A DNA stretch of 42,394 nt from an alpha proteobacterium SCGC AAA028-C07. Its GTDB lineage: Bacteria > Pseudomonadota > Alphaproteobacteria > Pelagibacterales > Pelagibacteraceae. The DNA is taken from the NCBI GenBank assembly GCA_000419465.1, contig ATTB01000006.1, positions 1 to 42,394 on the forward strand. Reading direction: 5' to 3'. The translations under genes and the position numbers were made by a program. The notes under the pieces were generated by a model. That model ran no database searches. It was not told where the DNA came from and saw nothing but the letters and a program-made list of their open reading frames with translations. Below are positions 20,429 through 28,825 of this stretch, one piece after another (the stretch's first letter is position 1; each line of letters starts with the position of its first letter).

Positions 20429-21202
20429 TTAAATTTTACCAGTTATTTTGTAATAAAAAATTCCAACTACTTCGTGTAAAATAATATTCCAGTTTTCTAG
20501 ACCTTTTTTAATATCAAAATTTATCCAAAATATAGAACTTGTTCCTGTTCTATAATCTGCAATTATTGGCTCTAAAATTAATCCTTGTTTTTTAAATCCA
20601 AAATAAGATCTTGGCATGTGACTAGCTGAAGTAATAAGTCCCCAAGTACCTTTATTATTTTTAATAATGTCTTTAGAATAACTTATATTTTCAAAGGTAT
20701 TTCTAGACTGATTTTCAAATATTAAATTATCTACTCTCACCCCCTGTTCTAAAAAAAACTTTTTAGCCATATCAGATTCGCTCCAACCAATAGGTCTTAT
20801 TTTATTGGAAGCACCAGAAAATAAAATTAAAAGTCTTGGATTTTTTTTATAAATTTCTAATGCTTTTGTTAATCGTTCTGCCGCAGAATTTAATAGAACT
20901 TCATTTCTTTCTTTTGACTCTAATTCAAAGTCAAAAGACCCACCTAATATAATAACGCCAGTTAATTGTTGAACTGGATATTTGGAAGGTTTTATAAAAT
21001 CTTCAATTTTATTAAGTAAAAAATTACTTAAAGGAGTGTAACCAAAAAATAAAAATAAGATTAATAAAAACTTAGCAAAAAAAATAGTTAGTTTTTTAGA
21101 ATTTGTAAAAAGTAAAAGGAAAATTAAAATTATTAAGAAAAATGATAAAATATATAGGGGTTCTAATAAATAATTAATAACTTTTGCTATATAAAACTCC
21201 AT
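20429..21202 (-). CDS. YdcF/ElyC-family protein (DUF218)
   Basis: A 257-residue protein with two N-terminal membrane segments (about 13-32 and 37-55) and a DUF218 domain: 'GVIILGGSFDFE', 'RLTKALEIYKKNP', 'LILFSGASN', 'ENQSRNTFENISYSK' and 'LITSASHMPRS' are the ordered family motifs. ElyC in E. coli affects peptidoglycan and lipid-carrier homeostasis. Its place 6 bp after rodA supports an envelope role. The biochemical activity of the family is not settled. Confidence 0.87.
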   Translation of the reverse strand: MEFYIAKVINYLLEPLYILSFFLIILIFLLLFTNSKKLTIFFAKFLLILFLFFGYTPLSNFLLNKIEDFIKPSKYPVQQLTGVIILGGSFDFELESKERNEVLLNSAAERLTKALEIYKKNPRLLILFSGASNKIRPIGWSESDMAKKFFLEQGVRVDNLIFENQSRNTFENISYSKDIIKNNKGTWGLITSASHMPRSYFGFKKQGLILEPIIADYRTGTSSIFWINFDIKKGLENWNIILHEVVGIFYYKITGKI

Positions 21203-21208
21203 AAAATT

Positions 21209-22327
21209 TTAAATAAAATCTTCGTTATATAATTTTGCACTTAAAACTATTCCAAATCCAATCATATTTGTCAGCATTGCAGTGCCTCCATAAGATAAAA
21301 TAGGTAAAGGCACTCCTACAACTGGTAGTATCCCTGTGACCATGCCAAGATTAATTACAATGTAGAGAAAAAAATTAAAGGCAAAAGCATAGCAAAATAT
21401 TTTTGAAAAATTATTTTTACTTTGATCTCCTATAAAAGTTATCTTTTTAATGATAGAGAAAAATAACCACAATAATAATAAAGATCCAATTAGACCAAAT
21501 TCTTCAGAAAAATGTGAAAAGACAAAGTCTGTGTGGTTTTCTGGAACAAAGTCTAGAGAACTTTGAGAGCCTTTCATATAACCTTTGCCAAAAATCCCGC
21601 CTGATCCTATTCCAATCTTAGATTGAATAACTTGGTAATTTGCACCCAACGGATCTCTTTCTGCATTTAAAAAATTAACTACTCTTTGTTTTTGATATGG
21701 TTTTAAATTTGCGAAAATAAAAGGAAGAGACAACAATACAATTATAAAACCTGAGATAAAAATTTTTCTATCTAAACCTACAATCCATAAAGTTCCCAAC
21801 GCTGCTCCAAGTATAAGCACTGCTGTGCCTAGATCAGGTTGTCTTAATACTAGTAAAAATGGAATTAGAATTAAAATAGTTGCTACAAGAAGCGAGAATA
21901 ATTTATTAGTGTTTTCAACTTTCACAGCATTATAAAATTTTGCAAGCACTAAAATGATTGCAAGTTTTGCAATTTCTGAAGGTTGAACGTGAAAAAACCC
22001 AAAATCTAACCAACGCTGCGCCCCTTTTGCGGTAACTCCTACAAATTTTAAAATAACTAATAAAAATAATATAAAAAAATATATATGATAAGCGTAACGA
22101 TACCAAAAACTTACGTGTTTGAAGGCAATAATCAATAAAATAAAAAATGCAAATGCAAATCTTGTTGCATGTTTTAAATAAATACTCCCTTGTCCTTTAT
22201 CAATTGAATAAAGGGATAAAATACTAATAAATCCCAATAATAAAATCATATAAATTAGGCCACGATCTAATTTTTGAAATTTTTCAATGAGTAAAAAAAT
22301 TTTTGAAACTTTTATAACCTCAGGCAT
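21209..22327 (-). CDS. rodA: rod shape-determining glycosyltransferase RodA (SEDS)
   Basis: A SEDS-family peptidoglycan glycosyltransferase with about ten membrane segments and conserved 'GFFHVQPSEIAKLAI', 'LRQPDLGTAVLI', 'IGSGGIFGKGY', 'FVPENHTDFVFSHFSEEFG' and 'PLPILSYGGTAML'. RodA polymerises glycan strands with PBP2 in the elongasome. A longer frame starts at 22384 but its extra 19 residues lie inside mrdA and look unlike RodA; ATG 22327, giving 372 residues and an 8-bp overlap with the mrdA stop, is more likely. Confidence 0.95.
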   Translation of the reverse strand: MPEVIKVSKIFLLIEKFQKLDRGLIYMILLLGFISILSLYSIDKGQGSIYLKHATRFAFAFFILLIIAFKHVSFWYRYAYHIYFFILFLLVILKFVGVTAKGAQRWLDFGFFHVQPSEIAKLAIILVLAKFYNAVKVENTNKLFSLLVATILILIPFLLVLRQPDLGTAVLILGAALGTLWIVGLDRKIFISGFIIVLLSLPFIFANLKPYQKQRVVNFLNAERDPLGANYQVIQSKIGIGSGGIFGKGYMKGSQSSLDFVPENHTDFVFSHFSEEFGLIGSLLLLWLFFSIIKKITFIGDQSKNNFSKIFCYAFAFNFFLYIVINLGMVTGILPVVGVPLPILSYGGTAMLTNMIGFGIVLSAKLYNEDFI

Positions 22328-24149
22328 CGGATATTCTCTTTTTAAATAAAAAATCAAACATACTACTTGCGATAGGCGCTGCAACTCTTGAGCCTGAGCC
22401 AGAGTGTTCTGCTACAACAGCGACTGCATACTTAGGTTCCTCCACTGGACCATAACCAGCAAACAAAGAATGATCTCTATACTTATATTCTCTAGCATTA
22501 GGATTTGCATTATCTTCTCTATCTTTAATATTTAATTTTGTAACTTGCGAGGTACCAGTTTTACCAGCAAATTTTAGTTTTCCAGTTAATCTTGAGCCAT
22601 AAGCGGTTCCACCAGGTTCATTAGTTGCAGCAACTAAAGAGTCGTTAATTATTTTGATATTTTCATCTTCAAAATCCATTCGCGTTAATTTTGATTTTTC
22701 ATCTAAATAAAAAGTTGGATTAACTTCATAACCTCCATTTGCAAATTGTGCCATTGATTTACAAATTTGCATAGGTGTTGCTAAAATATAACCCTGTCCA
22801 ATTCCTGTAATTAAAGTCTCACCCAATAACCAAGGCTTGCCAACTACGTCTTTTTTCCATTTTGTATCAGGCACTATTCCTTTTTTTTCTTCATCAAACT
22901 CTTTAAAAGTTAACTGGCCAAAATTAAATTTTCTAATAGTTTCAGCTATACGATCAACTCCAAGTAATCTTGCAATCTCGTAAATATAAATATCGCAAGA
23001 TTTTTTGATTGCATCTCTTAAATTTACTTTTCCATGACCTCCATCTTTCCAACAATAAAATTCTTGTCCGTATAATTCAATTTTTCCTCCACAAAAATGA
23101 GTATAATCTTGATCAACAATTTTATTCTCTAAGGCAGATAAAGCTATAATGGGCTTTATTACTGAACCTGGTGAATACTGACCTGATAAAAATTTATTCA
23201 CCAAAGGCTTTCTTTCATTTTTTAACAACTCATTAAATTCTTGCTGAATGATCCCAAATGCAAATTTATTAGTATCAAAGGATGGAGTTGAAACGCAGGC
23301 TAAAACTTGGCCCGTTTTAATATCCATTGCAACTGCAGATCCTGCAATCCCTCTAAGTTTTTGGTATGTTAATTTTTGAAGTTCCAAATCAAGGGAAGTT
23401 TTTAGAGGATTTCCACTGACACCATCTACAAACTCCACAGTTCTAACAGCTCGCCCTGCAGCATTAACTTCAAATCGAGTAAAACCAGGTGTGCCAATTA
23501 ATTCTCTATTTAATATTTTCTCAATTCCAAGTTTTCCAATTTTAATACCAGGCGTTCTAAACAAATCATCTTTTTGATTTTGTAAATCATTTTCGTTAGG
23601 AGCCCCCACGTAACCTAAAACATGGGCAAATTCATAAGGGTAATTATAATGGCGTTCCATTGAAATAAAGGGCTGCACTCCATTTAAAATGAATAAATTA
23701 CTATTTATTTTAGAAAACTCTGACCATGTTAAATTTTTACCTATTACATAAGGTTGAAACTTTCTAAGTTTAGTAAAATCAGTTCTGGTTTTTTCAATTA
23801 TATGACCATCTAATTTTAAAAATTTATTTAGTGTAGTTAGGACAAAATCAAGATCAGTAACGTCCCCTTTAATAAGTGCTATTCTATAAAGCTGACGGTT
23901 TTCAGCAATCTTATTATTAAACCGATCTAATATTAATCCTCGTTCCGCTGCAATCTTCCATTCTTTAAACCGATTACGATCGGATAAAATCGAATATTTA
24001 TTTTTCTGAAATACTTGAAGCCATAATAATCTTAGACCAATTAAACCAAAAAAAGTATATTTAACCGTTGTTAAAATTGCTTTTCTTCTATTAATTATAC
24101 TTGGTTTTGTTTGATAACCCTCTTTTGGTCTGTGCTTAAAAAGCTTCAT
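22320..24149 (-). CDS. mrdA: penicillin-binding protein 2 (peptidoglycan D,D-transpeptidase)
   Basis: A 609-residue class B PBP: a short cytoplasmic stretch, one membrane anchor (about 31-47), the dimerisation/pedestal domain ('AERGLILDRFNNKIAENR', 68-85), then the transpeptidase domain with S329-x-x-K332 in 'YSPGSVIKP', S384-C385-D386, and 'AGKTGTSQ'. All three penicillin-binding motifs are present. It crosslinks peptidoglycan made by RodA. mrdA-rodA-YdcF gene form one run; mreBCD is separate in this genome segment. Confidence 0.96.
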   Translation of the reverse strand: MKLFKHRPKEGYQTKPSIINRRKAILTTVKYTFFGLIGLRLLWLQVFQKNKYSILSDRNRFKEWKIAAERGLILDRFNNKIAENRQLYRIALIKGDVTDLDFVLTTLNKFLKLDGHIIEKTRTDFTKLRKFQPYVIGKNLTWSEFSKINSNLFILNGVQPFISMERHYNYPYEFAHVLGYVGAPNENDLQNQKDDLFRTPGIKIGKLGIEKILNRELIGTPGFTRFEVNAAGRAVRTVEFVDGVSGNPLKTSLDLELQKLTYQKLRGIAGSAVAMDIKTGQVLACVSTPSFDTNKFAFGIIQQEFNELLKNERKPLVNKFLSGQYSPGSVIKPIIALSALENKIVDQDYTHFCGGKIELYGQEFYCWKDGGHGKVNLRDAIKKSCDIYIYEIARLLGVDRIAETIRKFNFGQLTFKEFDEEKKGIVPDTKWKKDVVGKPWLLGETLITGIGQGYILATPMQICKSMAQFANGGYEVNPTFYLDEKSKLTRMDFEDENIKIINDSLVAATNEPGGTAYGSRLTGKLKFAGKTGTSQVTKLNIKDREDNANPNAREYKYRDHSLFAGYGPVEEPKYAVAVVAEHSGSGSRVAAPIASSMFDFLFKKRISDA

Positions 24150-24199
24150 AAAAATATAGACAATATAACACCAAAAATGCTAAATCGTCTCACTTTTTT

Positions 24200-24204
24200 G
24201 GAGG
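24200..24204 (+). promoter_or_regulatory. strong Shine-Dalgarno that decides the rpsU start
   Basis: GGAGG, a full match to the anti-Shine-Dalgarno core, lies 9 bases before ATT 24214. No ATG, GTG or TTG exists in the rpsU frame between the in-frame stop at 24181 and the conserved S21 sequence, so this site points to ATT as start. Confidence 0.7.
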
Positions 24205-24213
24205 AAAGCATAT

Positions 24214-24408
24214 ATTAAAATTGAAGTTAAAAATGATAATTTAGAGCAGGCTCTTAGAGCTCTTAAAAAAAAATTACAAAGAGAAGGAGTGTTTCGTTTG
24301 TTAAAAATTAAAAGTCACTATGAAAAACCCTCTGAAAGAAATAAAAGAGAAAAAGACGAGAACACTCGAAGAGTTAAAAAATTCAAAAAACTAAAAGCTC
24401 GTTACTAA
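24214..24408 (+). CDS. rpsU: 30S ribosomal protein S21 with apparent AUU start codon
   Basis: The frame encodes 64 residues matching S21: 'NLEQALRALKKKLQREGVF' and 'SHYEKPSERNKREK' are unmistakable. Aligned by eye to alphaproteobacterial S21 (M-x-V-x-V-R-D-N-N-V-x-Q-A-L), the initiator Met falls exactly on ATT 24214. No standard start is in frame upstream before a stop at 24181-24183. AUU initiation is known for infC. S21 helps the 30S subunit select initiation sites. A sequencing error or a GCA/TAT codon replacing ATG two codons earlier is the alternative. The gene is divergent from mrdA. Confidence 0.88.
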   Translation: MKIEVKNDNLEQALRALKKKLQREGVFRLLKIKSHYEKPSERNKREKDENTRRVKKFKKLKARY

Positions 24409-24420
24409 ACCAGTCAAAGT

Positions 24421-24531
24421 CTAAAGTAAAAAAATAGCCATTAAAACCAAAACAACTACTATTGCAACAGTACTATAGATAGTTAATTTTATAAAATTAG
24501 ACCAAGTTTTTTTTTGTGGATCAATGTCCAT
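24421..24531 (-). CDS. 36-residue membrane peptide, aa3-type cytochrome oxidase subunit IV-like
   Basis: The frame gives a 36-residue protein: a polar N-terminus 'MDIDPQKKTWSNFIKL' and one membrane helix (about 17-36). Small proteins of the form M-D-I-x-x-x-x-K-T-[WF]-x-x-F followed by a single helix are annotated as bacterial aa3-type cytochrome c oxidase subunit IV in alphaproteobacteria. It is convergent with rpsU (12 bp between stops) and 3 bp after rpmJ. No other oxidase genes are nearby, so assignment rests on the short motif. Confidence 0.65.
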   Translation of the reverse strand: MDIDPQKKTWSNFIKLTIYSTVAIVVVLVLMAIFLL

Positions 24532-24534
24532 AAA

Positions 24535-24660
24535 CTAACCTTGTCGTGCTTTAAACTTTGGATTTTTTTTATTTATAACGTAAAGTTTTCCTCGTCTTCG
24601 AACTACTTTACAATTGATATCTCTTTTTTTTAGAGATTTTAATGAACTTACCACTTTCAT
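24535..24660 (-). CDS. rpmJ: 50S ribosomal protein L36 (zinc-free type)
   Basis: A 41-residue protein, '[20 protein letters not shown]' then '[21 protein letters not shown]', clearly L36. It keeps only one Cys (C17) and lacks the C-C-C-H zinc ligands, so it is the zinc-independent form, as usual in alphaproteobacteria. The 41-residue length, with the extra residues, also fits that form. The gene stands alone, away from the ribosomal protein operons, near rpsU. Confidence 0.95.
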   Translation of the reverse strand: MKVVSSLKSLKKRDINCKVVRRRGKLYVINKKNPKFKARQG

Positions 24661-24703
24661 AACAACTCTAAATATATATTAAACAACACTTTGTAAAGAA
24701 AAG

Positions 24704-25588
24704 TTAATCATTATTCCTTAAAATATTCTTAATATAATCCCTTAACTTAATTTTAGCGTTTAATCTTATAATTTTATTATTTAGGTTCATCTTGGTTAAG
24801 GCTGATGCAAATCTTTCTCCTTTTCTCTTAGGTAAATACCTAATCTGACTTTTAAACATCTTTGTAAGTTCAAGAATGCTATAGGATTGCTTGCTTGCAA
24901 TTGAATAATGTTTACTTTTATTTTTCCTCCAAGCAAAAATACAAGCTTTAACGGTATCAAATACATGAGTAAATCTTCTTTCCTGTGTTCCGGGTCTTAC
25001 TACTGGTAATTTTTTACCCAACCTGAAACAATCTTCAAATATTCCAACAACTGTTGCCATATCTCCTTTGCGAATTTGTCTGTCTCCGTAAACATTATAA
25101 AAGTAAATAACTTCATATTTAAAATTAAACCACTTCTTTAAATTCTCTAATAATTCTAAATTCTTTGCCTTTGAAAAAGCATAAGGAGATAAATTCATAT
25201 CTTGTCCTTTATTTCCCAAACTTGCAGAGGTTGCTGAATAAATTAATCTAATTTTATTCTTTAAGACAAAATTAAATACACTTGAGCTTCCTTCTATATT
25301 TGAGCTAAAGCACTCATTAATCTTTTTAAAGCTTTGATAAATTCTTGCAAATTCTCCAAAATGAAAGATGGTATGAATTTTTCTATTATAACTTCTCAAC
25401 AAATTTTCAATATTTTTAGTACTACCATTTAAATACTTAACTCGTTTATTCTTAATATGATTTTTAACAAAACCTGAGGAGTAATTATCAATACTTAAAA
25501 TGCGAAATTTTTTAAATTTTAAAAGCTCAGTTATTAAGTTAGAGCCTATAAACCCAGCTCCACCAGTAACCACTAATATATTTCTCAT
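24704..25588 (-). CDS. NAD-dependent sugar-nucleotide epimerase/dehydratase (SDR)
   Basis: A 294-residue extended SDR. The coenzyme motif is '[17 protein letters not shown]' (7-23), the catalytic pair is in 'SPYAFSKAK' (Y-x-x-x-K), and 'YFYNVYGDRQIRKGDMATVV' and 'RRFTHVFDTVKA' line the sugar-binding side. Resemblance is greatest to UDP-glucose 4-epimerase and ADP-heptose 6-epimerase groups; the exact substrate cannot be set. It lies between rpmJ and the 5S gene and may contribute to surface sugar supply. Confidence 0.82.
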   Translation of the reverse strand: MRNILVVTGGAGFIGSNLITELLKFKKFRILSIDNYSSGFVKNHIKNKRVKYLNGSTKNIENLLRSYNRKIHTIFHFGEFARIYQSFKKINECFSSNIEGSSSVFNFVLKNKIRLIYSATSASLGNKGQDMNLSPYAFSKAKNLELLENLKKWFNFKYEVIYFYNVYGDRQIRKGDMATVVGIFEDCFRLGKKLPVVRPGTQERRFTHVFDTVKACIFAWRKNKSKHYSIASKQSYSILELTKMFKSQIRYLPKRKGERFASALTKMNLNNKIIRLNAKIKLRDYIKNILRNND

Positions 25589-25614
25589 TAAAATTTAAGA
25601 AGGATTTATATAAA

Positions 25615-25730
25615 GCCTGGCAACGACCTACTCTTCCGTGCCTTAAGACAAAGTACCATTGGCGCTAAAGGGCTTAACTGCCGAGTTCGGAATGGGATCG
25701 GGTGTTACTCCTTTGCAATAATCACCAGGC
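25615..25730 (-). rRNA. rrf: 5S ribosomal RNA
   Basis: The minus strand begins GCCTGGTGATTATTGC and ends CGTTGCCAGGC, so the terminal helix I pairs, and it contains the conserved 'CCCGATCCCATTCCGAACTCGG' loop region (positions about 25680-25701 in reverse). Length is 116 bp. No 16S or 23S is in the window, so this 5S is split from the other rRNA genes, as described for Pelagibacter, or those genes lie beyond the polysaccharide region. Confidence 0.96.
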
Positions 25731-25796
25731 AAGGTTTTGTACATAAATAGTATTCTTTTGTAAATATCTTAAATATTTCAACATCATCAACCTAAC

Positions 25797-25826
25797 TTAA
25801 CAAAAGTAGATAATTTAAAATATAAT
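25797..25826 (+). promoter_or_regulatory. probable sigma-70 type promoter of the initiator tRNA
   Basis: TTAACA (25797-25802) and a perfect TATAAT (25821-25826) are separated by 18 bp, and the tRNA starts 21 bp after the -10. This fits a housekeeping promoter with a short leader. AT-rich DNA gives many chance matches, but the perfect -10 and the position support it. Confidence 0.55.
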
Positions 25827-25847
25827 GCTATAACTAAAAAACTTTAT

Positions 25848-25924
<77 letters not shown>

Positions 25925-25936
25925 ATTAAGCCAATT

Positions 25937-27919
25937 TTAATTATTTTTAATCTTAACTACTTTGTTTTCTTCTTCCACAGAAAGAAAAGGACTTTTATCA
26001 AACTTGCCCTGCTCTAAATAAATATGATCAACAATTGCAGAATTAGACTGATAAGTTTTTACAATTTCAGTAAGCAACTCTTTAACCTCAAATACTTTAT
26101 TATGATCTAATAAAGTTTTTAGATTATTCAAATGAACCTCTAGCTGATTGAAGGGAATGAAGGGATCTTGTGCTTTTAGAATTTTAGGATGCTGAGTCTT
26201 TTGAGGATTATCCCCTAATAACAATTCTTCATATAATTTCTCACCTGGTCGAAGTCCAATAATTTTTATTTCAATATCTCCCTCTTTATTATGTTCATCT
26301 TTAACTGAAAGACCTGAAAGTTTTACAATTCGATAAATTAGATCTTTAATTTTTATACTATTACCCATATCAAGAACAAATACATCGCAATCTTCACTCA
26401 TAGCCCCCGCTTGAATTACAAGTTGAGAAGCCTCGGTAAGGGTCATAAAATAACGTGTAACATCAGGATGTGTTAATGTGATAGGGCCGCCTTCTTTTAT
26501 TTGTTTTTTAAATTTTGGGATAACAGAGCCTGACGATTCAAGAACATTACCGAAGCGAACAATGGACATTTTAATCTTATTATTTTTTCTACTATGGTAA
26601 AGTCCTTGCACACAAAGTTCTGAAAGTCTTTTGGATGCCCCCATAATATTTGTCGGTCTTACCGCTTTATCACTTGATATGAGAACAAAATTTTCAACTG
26701 ACCGAAATAGTGCCGCTTCTGCAACAGCTAAAGTTCCAAACACATTGTTTTTAATACTTTCAGAAATATTTTCCTCAACTAATGGTACATGTTTATAAGC
26801 CGCTGCATGATAGACAGTATCTACTTTGAAAGTTTTAAATATTTCATTTACTTTAGTTTGATCTTGCACATTAACAAGTAACGGAATAATTTGTAAACTT
26901 TTATTTATAATCTTTAACTCTTCATAAATTTTATAAAGAGCAAATTCATTCAACTCTAAAAGTAATAATTTTTTAGGATTATGTTTTACAATTTGGCGAC
27001 CTAATTCTGAACCAATAGAGCCGCCTGCGCCTGTTATTAATACAACTTTTGAAGTTATACTTTTAGTTAACAATTCAGACTTTGCTAAAACTTGATCTCT
27101 ATCCAAAATGTCATCAACATCTAAATCTTTAATGTCAGATAAAGTTACTTTTCCTTGGATAATATCAGTGACTGTTGGTAAGGTTTGTACTTGTAGTTGG
27201 TATTGACTTAAATTTTTTAAAATCTCACTTCTTCTATGTCGAGAAATAGCTGGAAGCGCAAGAAGAATTAATTGTACTTCTTTTGATTTTATCAAATCAG
27301 GAATTCTTGCTGTAGAGTAAATATTTTGACCTTCCAGAACCTGACCTTGAAGAAGGACATTATCATCTAAAAAACCAACCACCTTTAATTCATAACTATT
27401 TACTAAGGCAGACGCTAATTGACGACCTGCTTTGCCAGCGCCATAAACCAAAACTTTTTTTAAAAATTTTGATTTCTCTTTAAAAAGAAAATTGCTTCCA
27501 AGTAAATACTTTACAAGTAATCTAGAACTTATAATGGCAAAAAATAATAACATGGGCTGAAGAATGCCTATGGATCTTGGAATGCCTATAAATCCATAAA
27601 TTCCAAAAACTGAAAAATATAAAAATCCATACGTTAATAAAGCTATAGAAACTGAAAACATAATACTTAGACCTGAATACCTAAAAATAGTACGATACAA
27701 TCCAAGTAACCAAAACACGGGCAAAGCTAAACCTACAGATACCACTGCAGCTATTAGAATAGGTCCTTTAATTAGAACAAACTGATCTAAGCGTAGATAA
27801 AAAGCCAACCATGTGCACAAAATGCATAAATTTAAATCAACAATTACAGCGAGTATCTGTTTTGCATAACGAGGAAGGCTTAGAATGCCTTTGGTAAATT
27901 TTTCAATTTGAAGCAACAT
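25937..27919 (-). CDS. membrane-bound nucleotide-sugar 4,6-dehydratase (CapD/WbpM/PglF type)
   Basis: A 660-residue protein with four N-terminal membrane helices (about 15-130), a Rossmann-like domain ('VLVYGAGKAGRQLASAL', about 152-168) and a catalytic SDR domain ('LITGAGGSIGSELGRQ', about 291-306). In the active site Tyr is replaced by Met: 'SSDKAVRPTNIMGASK' (M-x-x-x-K), the mark of the UDP-GlcNAc C6 dehydratase group. It should make UDP-4-keto-6-deoxy-GlcNAc. With the next two genes it suggests a QuiNAc- or FucNAc-like first sugar. The gene starts the polysaccharide block, 12 bp from tRNA-fMet. Confidence 0.92.
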   Translation of the reverse strand: MLLQIEKFTKGILSLPRYAKQILAVIVDLNLCILCTWLAFYLRLDQFVLIKGPILIAAVVSVGLALPVFWLLGLYRTIFRYSGLSIMFSVSIALLTYGFLYFSVFGIYGFIGIPRSIGILQPMLLFFAIISSRLLVKYLLGSNFLFKEKSKFLKKVLVYGAGKAGRQLASALVNSYELKVVGFLDDNVLLQGQVLEGQNIYSTARIPDLIKSKEVQLILLALPAISRHRRSEILKNLSQYQLQVQTLPTVTDIIQGKVTLSDIKDLDVDDILDRDQVLAKSELLTKSITSKVVLITGAGGSIGSELGRQIVKHNPKKLLLLELNEFALYKIYEELKIINKSLQIIPLLVNVQDQTKVNEIFKTFKVDTVYHAAAYKHVPLVEENISESIKNNVFGTLAVAEAALFRSVENFVLISSDKAVRPTNIMGASKRLSELCVQGLYHSRKNNKIKMSIVRFGNVLESSGSVIPKFKKQIKEGGPITLTHPDVTRYFMTLTEASQLVIQAGAMSEDCDVFVLDMGNSIKIKDLIYRIVKLSGLSVKDEHNKEGDIEIKIIGLRPGEKLYEELLLGDNPQKTQHPKILKAQDPFIPFNQLEVHLNNLKTLLDHNKVFEVKELLTEIVKTYQSNSAIVDHIYLEQGKFDKSPFLSVEEENKVVKIKNN

Positions 27920-28176
27920 TACAATAATAAAATTAGATTAATTTTTAACCTTTAATTATTTGGAAATACATAAACTCAATATAAATCATAAAAATCAAAA
28001 CCCAAAGAATTAACCATACTAAAAACTACTAAACTAATCATAATGGCATTGTTTATACTGGTTTTGATATCGGTAAAATTAAGCTTAATATGATTAATTC
28101 CTTTTTTAAATTTTTTAGCATTAACTTAGATTATAACTTTTTTTTCTTTATGGTAATATTTAAAAAAAAATTTAAT

Positions 28177-28719
28177 TCATAATTTTTTTTTAAAAAATGA
28201 TAAAATTGTAATTAAAATATAATAAAAATAAAAAAATAGATTCATTTTTTTTATCATTCTCAAATCTGTTGTTGCAAGAAGCTTTGGTGTTGCCATTGTA
28301 ATATTGTTAATCTGCGCAAGTCCTGTAATTCCAGGTCTGACTTTAAATATTCTTCTTTTTTTTCTCTCATTAATTAATCTTCTCTGATTAGGTAGGCATG
28401 GCCGAGGACCAACGAAACTCATGTCACCTATTAATACATTCCATAGTTGGGGCAGTTCATCAATTTTAAATTTTCTAAAAAAATGTCCAAGATAAGTAAT
28501 ATTTGAAGGGTTAATTAAATGCGTTCCTGCAGATAAAGTTCCTATCTTCATAGTTCTAAACTTTAGCAATTTAAAAATTTTTAAATGAATTCCAACTCTT
28601 TTTTGTGAAAACAAAGGTGACCCTGTATCAAACCATAAAATTATAAATAAAAAAAATAATAATGGCAAAATTATTATTAAACTAATCAAAGAGAATATAA
28701 AATCTAGTATTCGTATCAT
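28177..28719 (-). CDS. polyprenyl-phosphate sugar-1-phosphate transferase (short, PglC-like)
   Basis: A 180-residue initiating transferase with one N-terminal hydrophobic re-entrant helix (about 5-28) and the soluble catalytic core: 'GSPLFSQKRVG', 'FKLLKFRTMK', 'FFRKFKIDELPQLWNV' (the D-E catalytic dyad) and 'SFVGPRPCLPNQ'. It transfers a sugar phosphate to undecaprenyl phosphate to begin a glycan repeat. It lacks the extra N-terminal membrane domain of WbaP/WcaJ. Neighbours suggest a 6-deoxy-HexNAc donor. The 257 bp to the next gene downstream (27920-28176) contain no gene I can defend. Confidence 0.92.
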   Translation of the reverse strand: MIRILDFIFSLISLIIILPLLFFLFIILWFDTGSPLFSQKRVGIHLKIFKLLKFRTMKIGTLSAGTHLINPSNITYLGHFFRKFKIDELPQLWNVLIGDMSFVGPRPCLPNQRRLINERKKRRIFKVRPGITGLAQINNITMATPKLLATTDLRMIKKMNLFFYFYYILITILSFFKKKL

Positions 28720-28825
28720 TAAAATTATAAAAATTTAGATTAGTTAAATTATATAATTTTTATATTAATTATAATAGTTGTATAATTCTTAAATAAAAAA
28801 AATAAAAAAATTTTTCATTGAAAGC

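Noticed and set aside
22328-22384. Longer start for RodA at 22384
   Set aside because: The extra 19 residues lie within mrdA and contain Cys and basic residues unlike RodA N-termini; ATG 22327 gives a normal length and a usual short overlap.
28040-28180. Plus-strand open stretch reading '...YTGFDIGKIKLN...' in the gap between two minus-strand genes
   Set aside because: It has no good start or ribosome site, soon becomes Phe/Asn/Lys low-complexity, and matches no family I know. Likely chance in AT-rich DNA.
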